A stretch of 10,013 bases of DNA, taken from contig JAAYJJ010000060.1 in assembly GCA_012522985.1 (NCBI GenBank), positions 1 through 10,013 on the forward strand, read 5' to 3'. The stretch is from Aliarcobacter butzleri (lineage in GTDB: Bacteria > Campylobacterota > Campylobacteria > Campylobacterales > Arcobacteraceae). Of this stretch, positions 1-6,384 are shown piece after piece; position 1 is the first letter of the stretch, and each line of letters begins with the position of its first letter. The notes under the pieces were generated by a model that was not told the origin of the DNA, ran no database searches, and was given only the letters and a program-made list of their open reading frames with translations. The translations under genes and the position numbers were made by a program.

Positions 1-243
1 AATTTTGCTACAATCAAAGATAATAATCTTTATGTAAGAACATTTGAGCGTGGAGTTGAGGCTGAAACTCAAGCTTGTGGTACAGGAATGGCAGCTTGTT
101 ATCTAAGAGCTTATAATCTTGGTTATTTAAGCAATACTACAAGAGTGTATCCAATAAGTAAAGAGTTACTTACTATGAAGATACAAGATAATGTTTTACA
201 TTTAAAAGGACCCGTAAAGAAGCTTTTTACAGTAAATATCTAA
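1..243 (+). CDS. dapF: Diaminopimelate epimerase, C-terminal part (5' end outside window)
   Basis: DapF interconverts LL- and meso-diaminopimelate in the cytoplasm, a late step of lysine and peptidoglycan precursor synthesis. The frame is open from base 1 to the TAA at 241-243 and gives 80 residues, roughly the last third of a protein usually about 250-275 residues long. The signature around the second catalytic cysteine is clear: FERGVEAET followed by ACGTGMAA, with the Cys codon at 76-78. The first active-site Cys and the N-terminal half lie to the left of the window. The stop is 17 bases before the TTG codon of the following glucosaminidase gene, so the two are probably co-transcribed. Identification is firm because of the ACGTG motif; only the missing N-terminus limits it. 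Confidence 0.93.
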   Translation, partial: NFATIKDNNLYVRTFERGVEAETQACGTGMAACYLRAYNLGYLSNTTRVYPISKELLTMKIQDNVLHLKGPVKKLFTVNI

Positions 244-260
244 TTATTTATAAGCTTTGA

Positions 261-968
261 TTGGAGATAGTTATAAGAGTATTTTTATTTATTATTTTAT
301 TGTATAGTTTTGCTTATTCGACGGTTTTTGGTAGTAGTTTTTATAAAATCAAAGATATCGATAGAGTAAAAAAACGTTTTGTTCATATTATGCTCCCCGT
401 TATAGAAGCAGAAAATAATAAGATTCTTAAAGAAAGGGAGTTTATAGAAAATACTCTAAAGAAAAATATTTTTTTAATCAACTCATCTAATATCTCAAAG
501 CTTATAAAACTCCAAAAAAAGTATAAAATCTCAAAACTATATGATCTTAAATCCTATCTTAAAAGAATAGATATTATTCCAAGCTCTTTGGCCCTTTCTC
601 AAGCTGCATTAGAGAGTGGTTGGGGTAAAAGTCGTTTTGTAAAAGAGGCGAATAATCTCTTTGGGCAGTGGACTTATAGTGGAGTAGGGATAGTGCCAGA
701 ACAAAGAGATGAGGGAGCTACACATAGAATAAGAGTCTTTAGAGATTTAGAAGATAGTGTAGCTAATTATATGCTAAATCTAAATATAGGTTGGGCTTAT
801 AGTGAGTTTAGAAAAAAAAGACTTGAATTACGAGAAAAAGATGAGGTTTTAGATGGTTTTACTTTAAGTGAAACTATGCTTTTATACTCTATACAAGGGC
901 AAACCTATGTAAATAATATCAAAAAGGTTATGGCTATCAATGATTTAGAGCGGTATGATTATAGATAG
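261..968 (+). CDS. Secreted Bax/FlgJ-type glucosaminidase (putative peptidoglycan hydrolase)
   Basis: Predicted exported muramidase/N-acetylglucosaminidase. Numbered from the TTG at 261, residues 5-20 form a short basic start plus hydrophobic run ending in FAYS, consistent with a signal peptide or anchor. Residues 105-185 carry the glucosaminidase fold: SLALSQAALESGWGKSRF, with Glu118 the likely catalytic acid, then NNLFGQW at 131-137 and GIVP at 143-146, which are hallmarks of the Bax branch (COG2992-like). Residues 35-100 are a lysine-rich helical linker. An in-frame TGA at 258-260 blocks any earlier start. The GGAG at 263-266 lies inside the annotated start and would suit an initiation at the ATA at 273-275 better; see the findings. 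The gene follows dapF closely, so both act on the cell wall. The substrate bond is inferred from the family, not shown. Confidence 0.85.
   Translation: MEIVIRVFLFIILLYSFAYSTVFGSSFYKIKDIDRVKKRFVHIMLPVIEAENNKILKEREFIENTLKKNIFLINSSNISKLIKLQKKYKISKLYDLKSYLKRIDIIPSSLALSQAALESGWGKSRFVKEANNLFGQWTYSGVGIVPEQRDEGATHRIRVFRDLEDSVANYMLNLNIGWAYSEFRKKRLELREKDEVLDGFTLSETMLLYSIQGQTYVNNIKKVMAINDLERYDYR
263..266 (+). promoter_or_regulatory. Shine-Dalgarno GGAG inside the annotated start of the glucosaminidase gene
   Basis: GGAG is the only good ribosome-binding motif near this gene, yet it sits 2 bases into the TTG codon at 261. Six bases after it comes ATA (273-275), which would begin M-R-V-F-L-F, a good signal-peptide start. 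No ATG, GTG or TTG lies at the right distance. Upstream of TTG261 there is only weak AAGC-like purine sequence. Confidence 0.45.
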
Positions 969-1073
969 TTAGTGCTAAGAGTTAAGATTTATGAATGTTT
1001 ATCTCAAATATCATAATCAAATTTCTTTAAAAACAATACTAGTGACTTGAAACTTTACTTATACAATAAATAG

Positions 1074-1104
1074 AATATAGCAAGACAAGATGCCTTGCTA
1101 TATT
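1074..1104. terminator. Rho-independent terminator, probably bidirectional
   Basis: An 11-bp perfect inverted repeat (AATATAGCAAG at 1074-1084, CTTGCTATATT at 1094-1104) encloses a 9-base loop and is followed on the plus strand by more T residues (to 1107). It lies between two convergent genes, 105 bases after the glucosaminidase stop and 6 bases after the stop of the outer-membrane protein gene read on the minus strand. On the minus strand the stem is followed by an AT-rich but less pure T tract. It most likely serves the outer-membrane protein gene and possibly both. Confidence 0.75.
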
Positions 1105-1110
1105 TTTAAG

Positions 1111-2688
1111 TTAGAATTTATAACTTATAGATAGTCTTAAATCTCTTGCTTTTTCAACTGGATCTTGTCCTTTTGCTAAAGCATCAGCTATAGCCATAGG
1201 TGCTCCATCATCTCCAAAAAAGCCATTGCTTCCTGTATAATCATATTTGATTTGTGTATATCTAGCATTAAGATGTAGAGCTTTTGTCAAAGGTTGGTTG
1301 TAGTAGATCTCCCATGCTGTACCACGAGCTGCTATTTTGCTTCCAGCCATAGTATCTTCAGCATAAGTCATACTTCTCCAGTATTTACTACCTTTGTTCC
1401 ACTCTATACCCCATCTACCATCTTCAGTTAGAAGTAGTGGCATATCTACACCTATCCATGTAGAGTGACCTGTTTTGCTATCAGGTGATCCTAGCATAGA
1501 TCCTTTTGGTCTAGTTTTACTTTGAGCCCATGACGCAAATGCAACTGTCTCATCCAAGAAGTCATTTATCCCATCACCTATACCATCAGCTCTTAGCATC
1601 ACTGTAGCTAGATCTATATCACCAACTGTTGCAAACCTAGGAGTTGCATGGACTAAATCTACGAACTCTTGAACACCTTTTGCTGTTGCTGCTACACCAG
1701 TGCTATTATTACCTATTCCATAATAATAAGCACTATAAGCTGCATTAAATCCATTTATGTCAGCATCATTAAAGCCTATTACATTTTCACCTCTAGCCCA
1801 GTTGGTTCTAACAGAGTATTGACCATTATCCCATGGAACGAAGATAAATCCATACATATTGATGTCTTTGTTGTTGTTTCCATCATAAGAATAATCTGGT
1901 GAAAACATATCAAATCTAGGGGTTGCATTGGTTAGACCTCGTCCAGTACAAAGTTTCCACCACATACCATCAACACCAGTTATCTTATCAAGATCAAACC
2001 TAGCACTCATACCATCAAACTCAACATTAACTGTATGAGCTAGTGGAGAGTTGTCATTCATACCTTCTCTAGTGTTGATACCTAGTCCATCAGTACTTGG
2101 ACGTCTTCCTATACTAATAGTCCATGGAGTATTTGCATCAAAAAATGTATCATTTTGATACAACCAATAAGCCTCTTTTACTCTTATATTACCATCTAGT
2201 GCATTTTCATTGGTTACCCAATCAAAGTCTGCATATCCAGGGTTTACGTTGGATTGAGAGTGGTTTGCCGTGTCTCCATAAGCTTTGTAGTATGATAGTT
2301 TACCTTTAAAAAGGTTGTTATCATCAGGTGCATAACCCATACCTAGCCATAGTCTGTTTGTTAAAAGATCAGGATTTTTGGATTTTGCTCCACTAGCGTG
2401 TTTGTATTGGATATTATCAAATGCAGTTCTAAAATCAACATCCCATTTGATATTGTCATTTAGTGCTGCTACCTTTACATCACTTACATTTTTATTTGTT
2501 CTTGTAAGTTTTTGATCTACTTTTTCTATCTCTTTTGAGTTATCTGCTAACTTTGCTTCTAATGCTGCTATTTGAGCCTTGAGTGCTTCAAGTTGAGCCA
2601 TAACCTCACTATTATCTGCTCCACCATCTGCATATAGATTACAAGCTAACGCAGAGGCTACACAAATAGAGAGTACTTTTTTCTTCAT
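1111..2688 (-). CDS. DUF3373-like outer-membrane beta-barrel protein
   Basis: A 525-residue exported protein, probably an outer-membrane porin-like barrel. I chose the ATG at 2686-2688 because AAGGA (2696-2700) lies 7 bases before it and it opens a typical signal peptide, MKKKVLS with cleavage likely after LYA at residue 20. A GTG nine codons upstream (2713-2715) has no such site. Residues 27-66 are an Ala/Leu/Glu-rich coiled coil (MAQLEALKAQIAALEAKL), which may span the periplasm or trimerise. From about residue 78 the sequence alternates polar and aromatic residues, with LTNRLWLGMGY at 109-119 and a GRRPSTDGLG segment, and ends in LSISYKF, a C-terminal Phe as expected for a BamA-recognised beta signal. 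These segments match my memory of the Campylobacterota DUF3373 family, whose substrate is unknown. It is flanked by terminators on both sides, so it is probably a single-gene unit. Confidence 0.82.
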   Translation of the reverse strand: MKKKVLSICVASALACNLYADGGADNSEVMAQLEALKAQIAALEAKLADNSKEIEKVDQKLTRTNKNVSDVKVAALNDNIKWDVDFRTAFDNIQYKHASGAKSKNPDLLTNRLWLGMGYAPDDNNLFKGKLSYYKAYGDTANHSQSNVNPGYADFDWVTNENALDGNIRVKEAYWLYQNDTFFDANTPWTISIGRRPSTDGLGINTREGMNDNSPLAHTVNVEFDGMSARFDLDKITGVDGMWWKLCTGRGLTNATPRFDMFSPDYSYDGNNNKDINMYGFIFVPWDNGQYSVRTNWARGENVIGFNDADINGFNAAYSAYYYGIGNNSTGVAATAKGVQEFVDLVHATPRFATVGDIDLATVMLRADGIGDGINDFLDETVAFASWAQSKTRPKGSMLGSPDSKTGHSTWIGVDMPLLLTEDGRWGIEWNKGSKYWRSMTYAEDTMAGSKIAARGTAWEIYYNQPLTKALHLNARYTQIKYDYTGSNGFFGDDGAPMAIADALAKGQDPVEKARDLRLSISYKF

Positions 2689-2695
2689 TTTTGTA

Positions 2696-2700
2696 TCCTT
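2696..2700 (-). promoter_or_regulatory. Ribosome-binding site fixing the outer-membrane protein start
   Basis: AAGGA on the minus strand, 7 bases before the ATG at 2686-2688. This spacing supports the ATG that starts the signal peptide and argues against the upstream GTG at 2713-2715, which would place this motif inside the coding region. Confidence 0.8.
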
Positions 2701-2716
2701 TTTATTAAGATACACA

Positions 2717-2722
2717 ATTTTA
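2717..2722 (-). promoter_or_regulatory. Candidate -10 element for the outer-membrane protein gene
   Basis: TAAAAT on the minus strand lies between the terminator of the upstream rhodanese gene and the outer-membrane protein start, which implies a leader of about 20 bases. There is no convincing -35 hexamer, as is common in AT-rich Campylobacterota promoters, so this is a weak call based mainly on position. Confidence 0.35.
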
Positions 2723-2751
2723 CTCCTATAACTATTAAATAAAACTTAAAT

Positions 2752-2783
2752 AAAAAAGGGCTATAGATAGCTCTATAGCCCTT
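2752..2783 (-). terminator. Rho-independent terminator of the rhodanese gene
   Basis: A stem of 12 bp with a TAGC loop (AAGGGCTATAGA at 2756-2767 paired with TCTATAGCCCTT at 2772-2783). Read on the minus strand it is followed directly by six T residues (2757-2752). It lies about 55 bases after the rhodanese stop and before the outer-membrane protein gene, so it should separate the two transcripts. Confidence 0.88.
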
Positions 2784-2838
2784 GAATAGGAGCTTATTAT
2801 AACAATTATAATAATCAGTTATATAAGATAATCAAATA

Positions 2839-3651
2839 TTAGAATAATTCGTTTGGTTCTACTTTACAGTTTGTTCCTTCACAATCAATATTTGCATCAA
2901 AATATACAATACTTCCATCGTTTTCTTTTAGAGATGAAACTGCACCAGTTGATTGCATACCTGTGTTACAATATACTACATTTAATTTGTTTTTTGGTAG
3001 TTTAGTAACATCAAGTTTATCATCAGCATCTAGTGGTACGTTGATAGCACCTTTTAGGTGACCTTGTGCAAATTGATCTGGTTTTCTTACATCAATAAGT
3101 TGAATATTTTCTGATACTGTACCTTTTTGTAATTCTTGTGCAAACCAATATTGATCTATCATAGTATCATCACCCTCTACTAGATGAACAGTAGCACCTT
3201 TGATAGTAGTAGATGCTCTAGGTGGTACATACTCACCCTTTGGCTCTTCTTTGCACTCTCTTAAGATACCCATTTGAGGCTTTTCTTTCTCACTCCACTC
3301 TGGGTAACCACCTTTGTAGTTAAGTACATTTTTATATCCATCTTTTTGCAACAATTTTACTAAATGATCTGAATGTTCACATTTTAGTCCATTACAAAAC
3401 GCTATAAGTGTGATATTTTTATCTGCTGGTAAAAACTTCTTTAGTTTATCATACTCTTTATAGTCCATATACATAGCCGCAGGGATGGTACCTTTTTGGT
3501 ATAGGTTATATGGTCTTGCATCCAAAAAAAGTGCACTTTTTGCTTCAAAATGCTTATTCGCATCTTTGAAATCAATAATCTTTATATTTGCATTGGCAAA
3601 TAAACCCGTTACTAAAACGAAACTAAACAATATTCCTTTTAATTTAGTCAT
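2839..3651 (-). CDS. Periplasmic two-domain rhodanese-like sulfurtransferase
   Basis: A 270-residue exported protein with two rhodanese-like domains; the family transfers sulfane sulfur through a persulfide on an active-site Cys. Residues 1-20 are a signal peptide (LFSFVLVTGLFANA). Domain 1 (about 23-125) has the LDARP strand at 43-47, GTIPAA at 54-59 and the loop CNGLKCEHS with Cys86 and Cys91. Domain 2 (about 155-250) has IDVRKPDQFAQGHLKGAINVP at 186-206 (the acidic-Arg and G-H-x-x-G-A motifs) and the loop CNTGMQS with Cys228. A C-terminal CEGTNC (Cys257, Cys262) and Cys133 add possible disulfides. The ATG at 3649-3651 is preceded by AAGGA (3658-3662), 6 bases away. It has its own terminator. 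Sulfur transfer or sulfur-compound sensing in the periplasm is inferred; the acceptor is unknown. The usual loop Arg is absent in both domains. Confidence 0.87.
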   Translation of the reverse strand: MTKLKGILFSFVLVTGLFANANIKIIDFKDANKHFEAKSALFLDARPYNLYQKGTIPAAMYMDYKEYDKLKKFLPADKNITLIAFCNGLKCEHSDHLVKLLQKDGYKNVLNYKGGYPEWSEKEKPQMGILRECKEEPKGEYVPPRASTTIKGATVHLVEGDDTMIDQYWFAQELQKGTVSENIQLIDVRKPDQFAQGHLKGAINVPLDADDKLDVTKLPKNKLNVVYCNTGMQSTGAVSSLKENDGSIVYFDANIDCEGTNCKVEPNELF

Positions 3652-3668
3652 TTTGCTTCCTTGTGTTG

Positions 3669-3674
3669 ATTATA
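3669..3674 (-). promoter_or_regulatory. Candidate -10 element for the rhodanese gene
   Basis: A perfect TATAAT on the minus strand upstream of the rhodanese gene, without a recognisable -35 at the usual distance. The transcript would start near 3662, leaving a leader of only about 11 bases that begins at the ribosome-binding site. This short leader lowers confidence. Confidence 0.4.
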
Positions 3675-3803
3675 AGTTCATATTTATTTTAACATAAGTA
3701 ATATTAATTTATTGTAAAATAATGTTTGATAATAAAACTACTGAGTATAATAAAGTTTAAGACTTAAAGAGTATGACGATATTTTATAAATAAAGAAGAA
3801 ATA

Positions 3804-3829
3804 AGTAAGGAAGTAAAGCCTTCCTTACT
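3804..3829 (-). terminator. Rho-independent terminator after the cytochrome c-like gene
   Basis: A 10-bp perfect stem (AGTAAGGAAG at 3804-3813, CTTCCTTACT at 3820-3829) with a 6-base loop lies 24 bases beyond the stop of the cytochrome c-like gene. On the minus strand it runs into a T-rich stretch (TTATTTCTTC), less pure than a classic T tract. It separates this gene from the rhodanese gene 150 bases further on. Confidence 0.72.
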
Positions 3830-3853
3830 ATAATAGAAAATAGCGTTAGCTAA

Positions 3854-4186
3854 TTAGCAAGATGGAACATTTCCTGAATCACTTGCATAGTTGTGTAGGA
3901 AATCAAATAATAGATCTTTATATTTATCACCTTTGCTATCTAGAAAATCAGGTGCAACAGCTGGACAAATATTGTGAATCTCTTCACTTAGTTTACCACT
4001 TTCTTTGATATCTTCCCACTCATCTTGTGTATGAGTAGCAGCTACTTTTGCTCCAGTTGCATCACAAGGACCTTTTAAGTCTTTGTTAAATAATTTTTGC
4101 CCTTTGTCTGGATTTGCACTTGCTACAGTTGCTCCTAGTCCTAAAATTAACGCTGAAGCTAAAGCTATCTTTAGTAATTTGTTCAT
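3854..4186 (-). CDS. Small periplasmic cytochrome c-like protein without a haem motif
   Basis: A 110-residue exported protein. The ATG at 4184-4186 is chosen over one eleven codons upstream (4217-4219) because AAGGAG (4194-4199) stands 7 bases before it and a signal peptide follows at once (MNKLLKIALASALILG, cleavage likely after VASA, residue 24). The mature part begins PDKGQKLFNKDL, like the first helix of class I cytochromes c, but the CxxCH that should follow is missing: only Cys41 in GPCDATG is there. Other marks are THTQDEW at 51-57, Cys74 in NICP and the C-terminal SGNVPSC with Cys110. I recall similar short proteins in Campylobacterota, often labelled cytochrome c. Covalent haem binding is therefore unlikely, and the function is unknown. 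His52, His71 and His98 could bind a metal or cofactor; this is speculation. It has its own promoter and terminator. Confidence 0.82.
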   Translation of the reverse strand: MNKLLKIALASALILGLGATVASANPDKGQKLFNKDLKGPCDATGAKVAATHTQDEWEDIKESGKLSEEIHNICPAVAPDFLDSKGDKYKDLLFDFLHNYASDSGNVPSC

Positions 4187-4193
4187 ATTGAAA

Positions 4194-4199
4194 CTCCTT
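4194..4199 (-). promoter_or_regulatory. Ribosome-binding site fixing the cytochrome c-like start
   Basis: AAGGAG on the minus strand, 7 bases before the ATG at 4184-4186. Its strength suggests high expression and excludes the longer reading frame beginning at 4219, in which it would be internal. Confidence 0.85.
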
Positions 4200-4217
4200 A
4201 ATTTTTTAATATGAGAC

Positions 4218-4245
4218 ATTATAAGCTAAATAAAATAAAAGTTAA
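4218..4245 (-). promoter_or_regulatory. Sigma-70-type promoter of the cytochrome c-like gene
   Basis: On the minus strand a perfect TATAAT (4218-4223) is preceded after 16 bases by TTAACT (4240-4245), a four-of-six match to TTGACA. Transcription would start near 4211, giving a leader of about 25 bases with the AAGGAG site in it. The start at 4217-4219 would fall inside the -10 element, which supports the shorter protein. Confidence 0.6.
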
Positions 4246-4253
4246 ATTAAAAC

Positions 4254-4259
4254 TATGAT
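4254..4259 (+). promoter_or_regulatory. Candidate -10 element of the rqcH-tsaD unit
   Basis: TATGAT (five of six to TATAAT) lies in the divergent spacer and would start transcription near 4266, about 25 bases before the chosen rqcH ATG at 4291. No clear -35 is visible. A TATAAT at 4272-4277 also exists but would leave almost no leader. Position and the lack of any other upstream gene on this strand are the main support. Confidence 0.35.
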
Positions 4260-4290
4260 ATTATTTGATTTTATAATGAATGGATTAAGA

Positions 4291-5616
4291 ATGAAACACT
4301 TTGAACTAAAAGCAGTAGTAAAATACCTACAAAAATATAAAACTATCAAATATATTAAAAGAGTACAAAATAGTACATTAAAAATAGAATTTGAAGATAA
4401 AAATATACTCTATTTTGATATGACAAAAGGAAATAGTACTATATATAAAGCAGATACTATGGTAGTAAATAAATCTTTTAATGCCCCTTTTGATGTAATC
4501 TTAAACAAAAAATTAAACAATTGTCATATAATAGACTTGGATTTAGTAAATAATGATAGGATTTTAAGATTTAAACTAGATATTAAAAGTAGTTACAAAC
4601 AAGAGATATTATATTTGCAATTTGAGTTTACAGGAATATATACAAATGTGATATTGTTAAATTCAAATCTAGTAGTTCTTGAAGCTATTAGACATATAAG
4701 TGAACAACAATCCTCTAGAGTAGTAAAAGTAGGACATATATTAGAAGAGCTAACTTTTAGCAATTTTAGTCCCAAAGAGCAAGAGATAGAAGATATTGAA
4801 GAGTTTTTATATGATAACTATAAACAAAAAGAGGCAAAAGAGCTAAATAATCAAAAAAAATTAAAACTAAATATTCTTAAAAAAGAGGAAAAAAAGCTAA
4901 ATAAAATCATTAAATCTCTTCCTCAAAGCCATCTGCTTGAAGAAGAAGCTAACAAGCTATCAAATCAAGCAAATCTATTTCTTGCCAATATCCATAAACT
5001 AAAAAGTTTTCAAAAAGAGATTGAATTATTTGATTTTGAAAATAATCTTCAAACTTTTGATTTTAGTGAGGTTGCGAATGTCTCTAGCTATATAAATACA
5101 CTTTTTGCTAAAAGTAAAAAACTAAAACAAAAAGCAAAAAATCTATATTTAGAAAAAGAGAACTTAGAACAAAAACTTTTATTTACTCAAAAGATGATTA
5201 ATCTTATAAATAGTGCTATTTCTTTAGATGAGATAGAGTTTTATATGCCTAAAAAAGAGAAAAATCAAAGCAAAACAAAAAAAGAGCAAACTTTTGCAGA
5301 GTTTGAGATAGATGGATATAAGATCTATCTTGGTAGAAATGAAAGAGAAAATATTGCACTTTTACAAAAAGCTAGGGCAAATGATTTTTGGTTTCACCTA
5401 AAAGATAGCCCATCATCACATGTAATAGTCCCTACACAAAAAAAAGAGCTTCCACAAAATGTGATAAAACAAGCTGCTTTACTATGTGCTAAATTTTCTT
5501 CACCTTATGGGGGTGATTATGAAGTTGATTATACAAAAAGAAGAGAGCTTAAAATCCAATCAAAAGCAAACCTCTTGTATAATAACTACAAAACAATAAA
5601 AGTAAGAGTTGATTAA
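4291..5616 (+). CDS. rqcH: RqcH/NFACT-family ribosome quality control protein
   Basis: Homologue of bacterial RqcH (Rqc2/NEMF; older label fibronectin-binding protein), which binds stalled 50S subunits and adds C-terminal alanine tails that mark nascent chains for decay. From the ATG at 4291 the protein has 441 residues. The N-terminal NFACT-N domain (about 1-160) includes NNDR at 87-90, whose Asp-Arg pair corresponds in position and context to the tRNA-contacting pair of the family. Residues 165-320 are charged and helical, the coiled-coil arm. Residues 335-430 form the NFACT-R domain with GRNERENI at 348-355, DFWFHLKDSPSSHVIVP at 365-381. At 441 residues it is shorter than the roughly 570 of Bacillus RqcH, as in Campylobacter. 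GGATTAAGA precedes ATG4291; in-frame ATGs at 4255 and 4276 lack a good site. It heads the operon and stops 9 bases before cdsA. Confidence 0.88.
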   Translation: MKHFELKAVVKYLQKYKTIKYIKRVQNSTLKIEFEDKNILYFDMTKGNSTIYKADTMVVNKSFNAPFDVILNKKLNNCHIIDLDLVNNDRILRFKLDIKSSYKQEILYLQFEFTGIYTNVILLNSNLVVLEAIRHISEQQSSRVVKVGHILEELTFSNFSPKEQEIEDIEEFLYDNYKQKEAKELNNQKKLKLNILKKEEKKLNKIIKSLPQSHLLEEEANKLSNQANLFLANIHKLKSFQKEIELFDFENNLQTFDFSEVANVSSYINTLFAKSKKLKQKAKNLYLEKENLEQKLLFTQKMINLINSAISLDEIEFYMPKKEKNQSKTKKEQTFAEFEIDGYKIYLGRNERENIALLQKARANDFWFHLKDSPSSHVIVPTQKKELPQNVIKQAALLCAKFSSPYGGDYEVDYTKRRELKIQSKANLLYNNYKTIKVRVD

Positions 5617-5625
5617 GGAAAAAAT

Positions 5626-6384
5626 ATGTGGGATATTATAAAAACAAGTTCAACTAGAATCAAAACAGGACTTGCTATGTTAATAGTTGTCTTGATTGTT
5701 GCTATTGTTGATTCATATTTAGTAACATGGGCAGTTCTTGGTATGTTGATGATGGTTGGACTAAAAGAGATGAATTTACTATCTCGTATAGAAGACAATA
5801 GGCTATATATTGTTGCTGGAGTTATTTGGATAGTGGCTTATTTTTATCCTCACCCTCAAGATCTAGCTTTTGTGTCTTTTGTTTTGTTTGCTTCTATTTT
5901 GGCATATAAACAAGAGTTTGATAAGAGGCTATTTATCCCATTACTTTATCCTTTGGTGCCATTTTTGTTTATTTTGGCACTCTATTTTGATTATGGTATG
6001 TTAGTACTTTTTTGGCTTTTATTGATTGTAGCTGGTACAGATGTTGGAGCTTATTTTGTAGGTAGAAAGTTTGGTAAAACTAAGTTTGCTCCCTCTTCTC
6101 CAAACAAAACTATAGAGGGTGTTATAGGTGGGGTAGTAGTAGGAACACTACTAAGTTTACTTATGTTATTTTTGGATTTGAGTATATGGAAAGTACTTTT
6201 AATCTCACTTATTACAAGTATAGCTAGTGTTTATGGAGATCTTTTTGAAAGTTATCTAAAAAGAGAGGCAAATGTCAAAGATAGTGGAGACCTTTTCCCT
6301 GGGCATGGGGGAGTTTTAGATAGAGTTGATGGATATTTGTTTGCTTCAATTATTATGTATGTTTTAATAGGATTGATTTTATGA
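5626..6384 (+). CDS. cdsA: Phosphatidate cytidylyltransferase (CDP-diacylglycerol synthase)
   Basis: CdsA makes CDP-diacylglycerol from phosphatidic acid and CTP at the inner membrane, the branch point for all bacterial phospholipids. The 252-residue protein has several hydrophobic segments (about 15-50, 60-95, 103-142, 162-200, 235-252) and the family signature near the C-terminus: KREANVKDSGDLFPGHGG followed by VLDRVDG (about residues 213-238), with the Asp residues that hold Mg2+ and CTP. An earlier GTDVGAYFVGRKFGKTK and SPNKTIEG block (about 137-167) is also typical. The ATG at 5626 has AAGGA (5615-5619) 6 bases ahead, overlapping the rqcH stop codon. Its TGA overlaps the dxr ATG by ATGA (6381-6384), so translation of the two is probably coupled; cdsA-dxr adjacency is common in this phylum. 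Confidence 0.96.
   Translation: MWDIIKTSSTRIKTGLAMLIVVLIVAIVDSYLVTWAVLGMLMMVGLKEMNLLSRIEDNRLYIVAGVIWIVAYFYPHPQDLAFVSFVLFASILAYKQEFDKRLFIPLLYPLVPFLFILALYFDYGMLVLFWLLLIVAGTDVGAYFVGRKFGKTKFAPSSPNKTIEGVIGGVVVGTLLSLLMLFLDLSIWKVLLISLITSIASVYGDLFESYLKREANVKDSGDLFPGHGGVLDRVDGYLFASIIMYVLIGLIL

Noticed and set aside
969..1073. Spacer after the glucosaminidase gene
   Set aside because: No reading frame with start signals, repeat or promoter that I could support; only the terminator that follows it is clear.
1669..1902. Plus-strand reading frame of 77 codons rich in Ile, Ser, Tyr and Cys
   Set aside because: It lies wholly antisense within the outer-membrane protein gene, has no ribosome-binding site and its composition is what antisense of that gene gives.
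2713..2715. GTG as start of the outer-membrane protein
   Set aside because: It would place AAGGA inside the gene and add nine residues before a complete signal peptide.
3485..3697. Plus-strand reading frame of 70 codons over the rhodanese start
   Set aside because: Antisense to the signal peptide and first domain of the rhodanese, with hydrophobic residues explained by the complement of that region.
3652..3853. Possible small RNA or short gene in the 202-base spacer
   Set aside because: Apart from the hairpin at 3804-3829 and a TATAAT at 3669-3674 on the minus strand, the AT-rich spacer shows no open frame with a ribosome-binding site and no further paired structure.
3941..4186. Covalent haem attachment in the small exported protein
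   Set aside because: No CxxCH, CxxxCH or related motif in any part of the translated protein, so it was not called a cytochrome.
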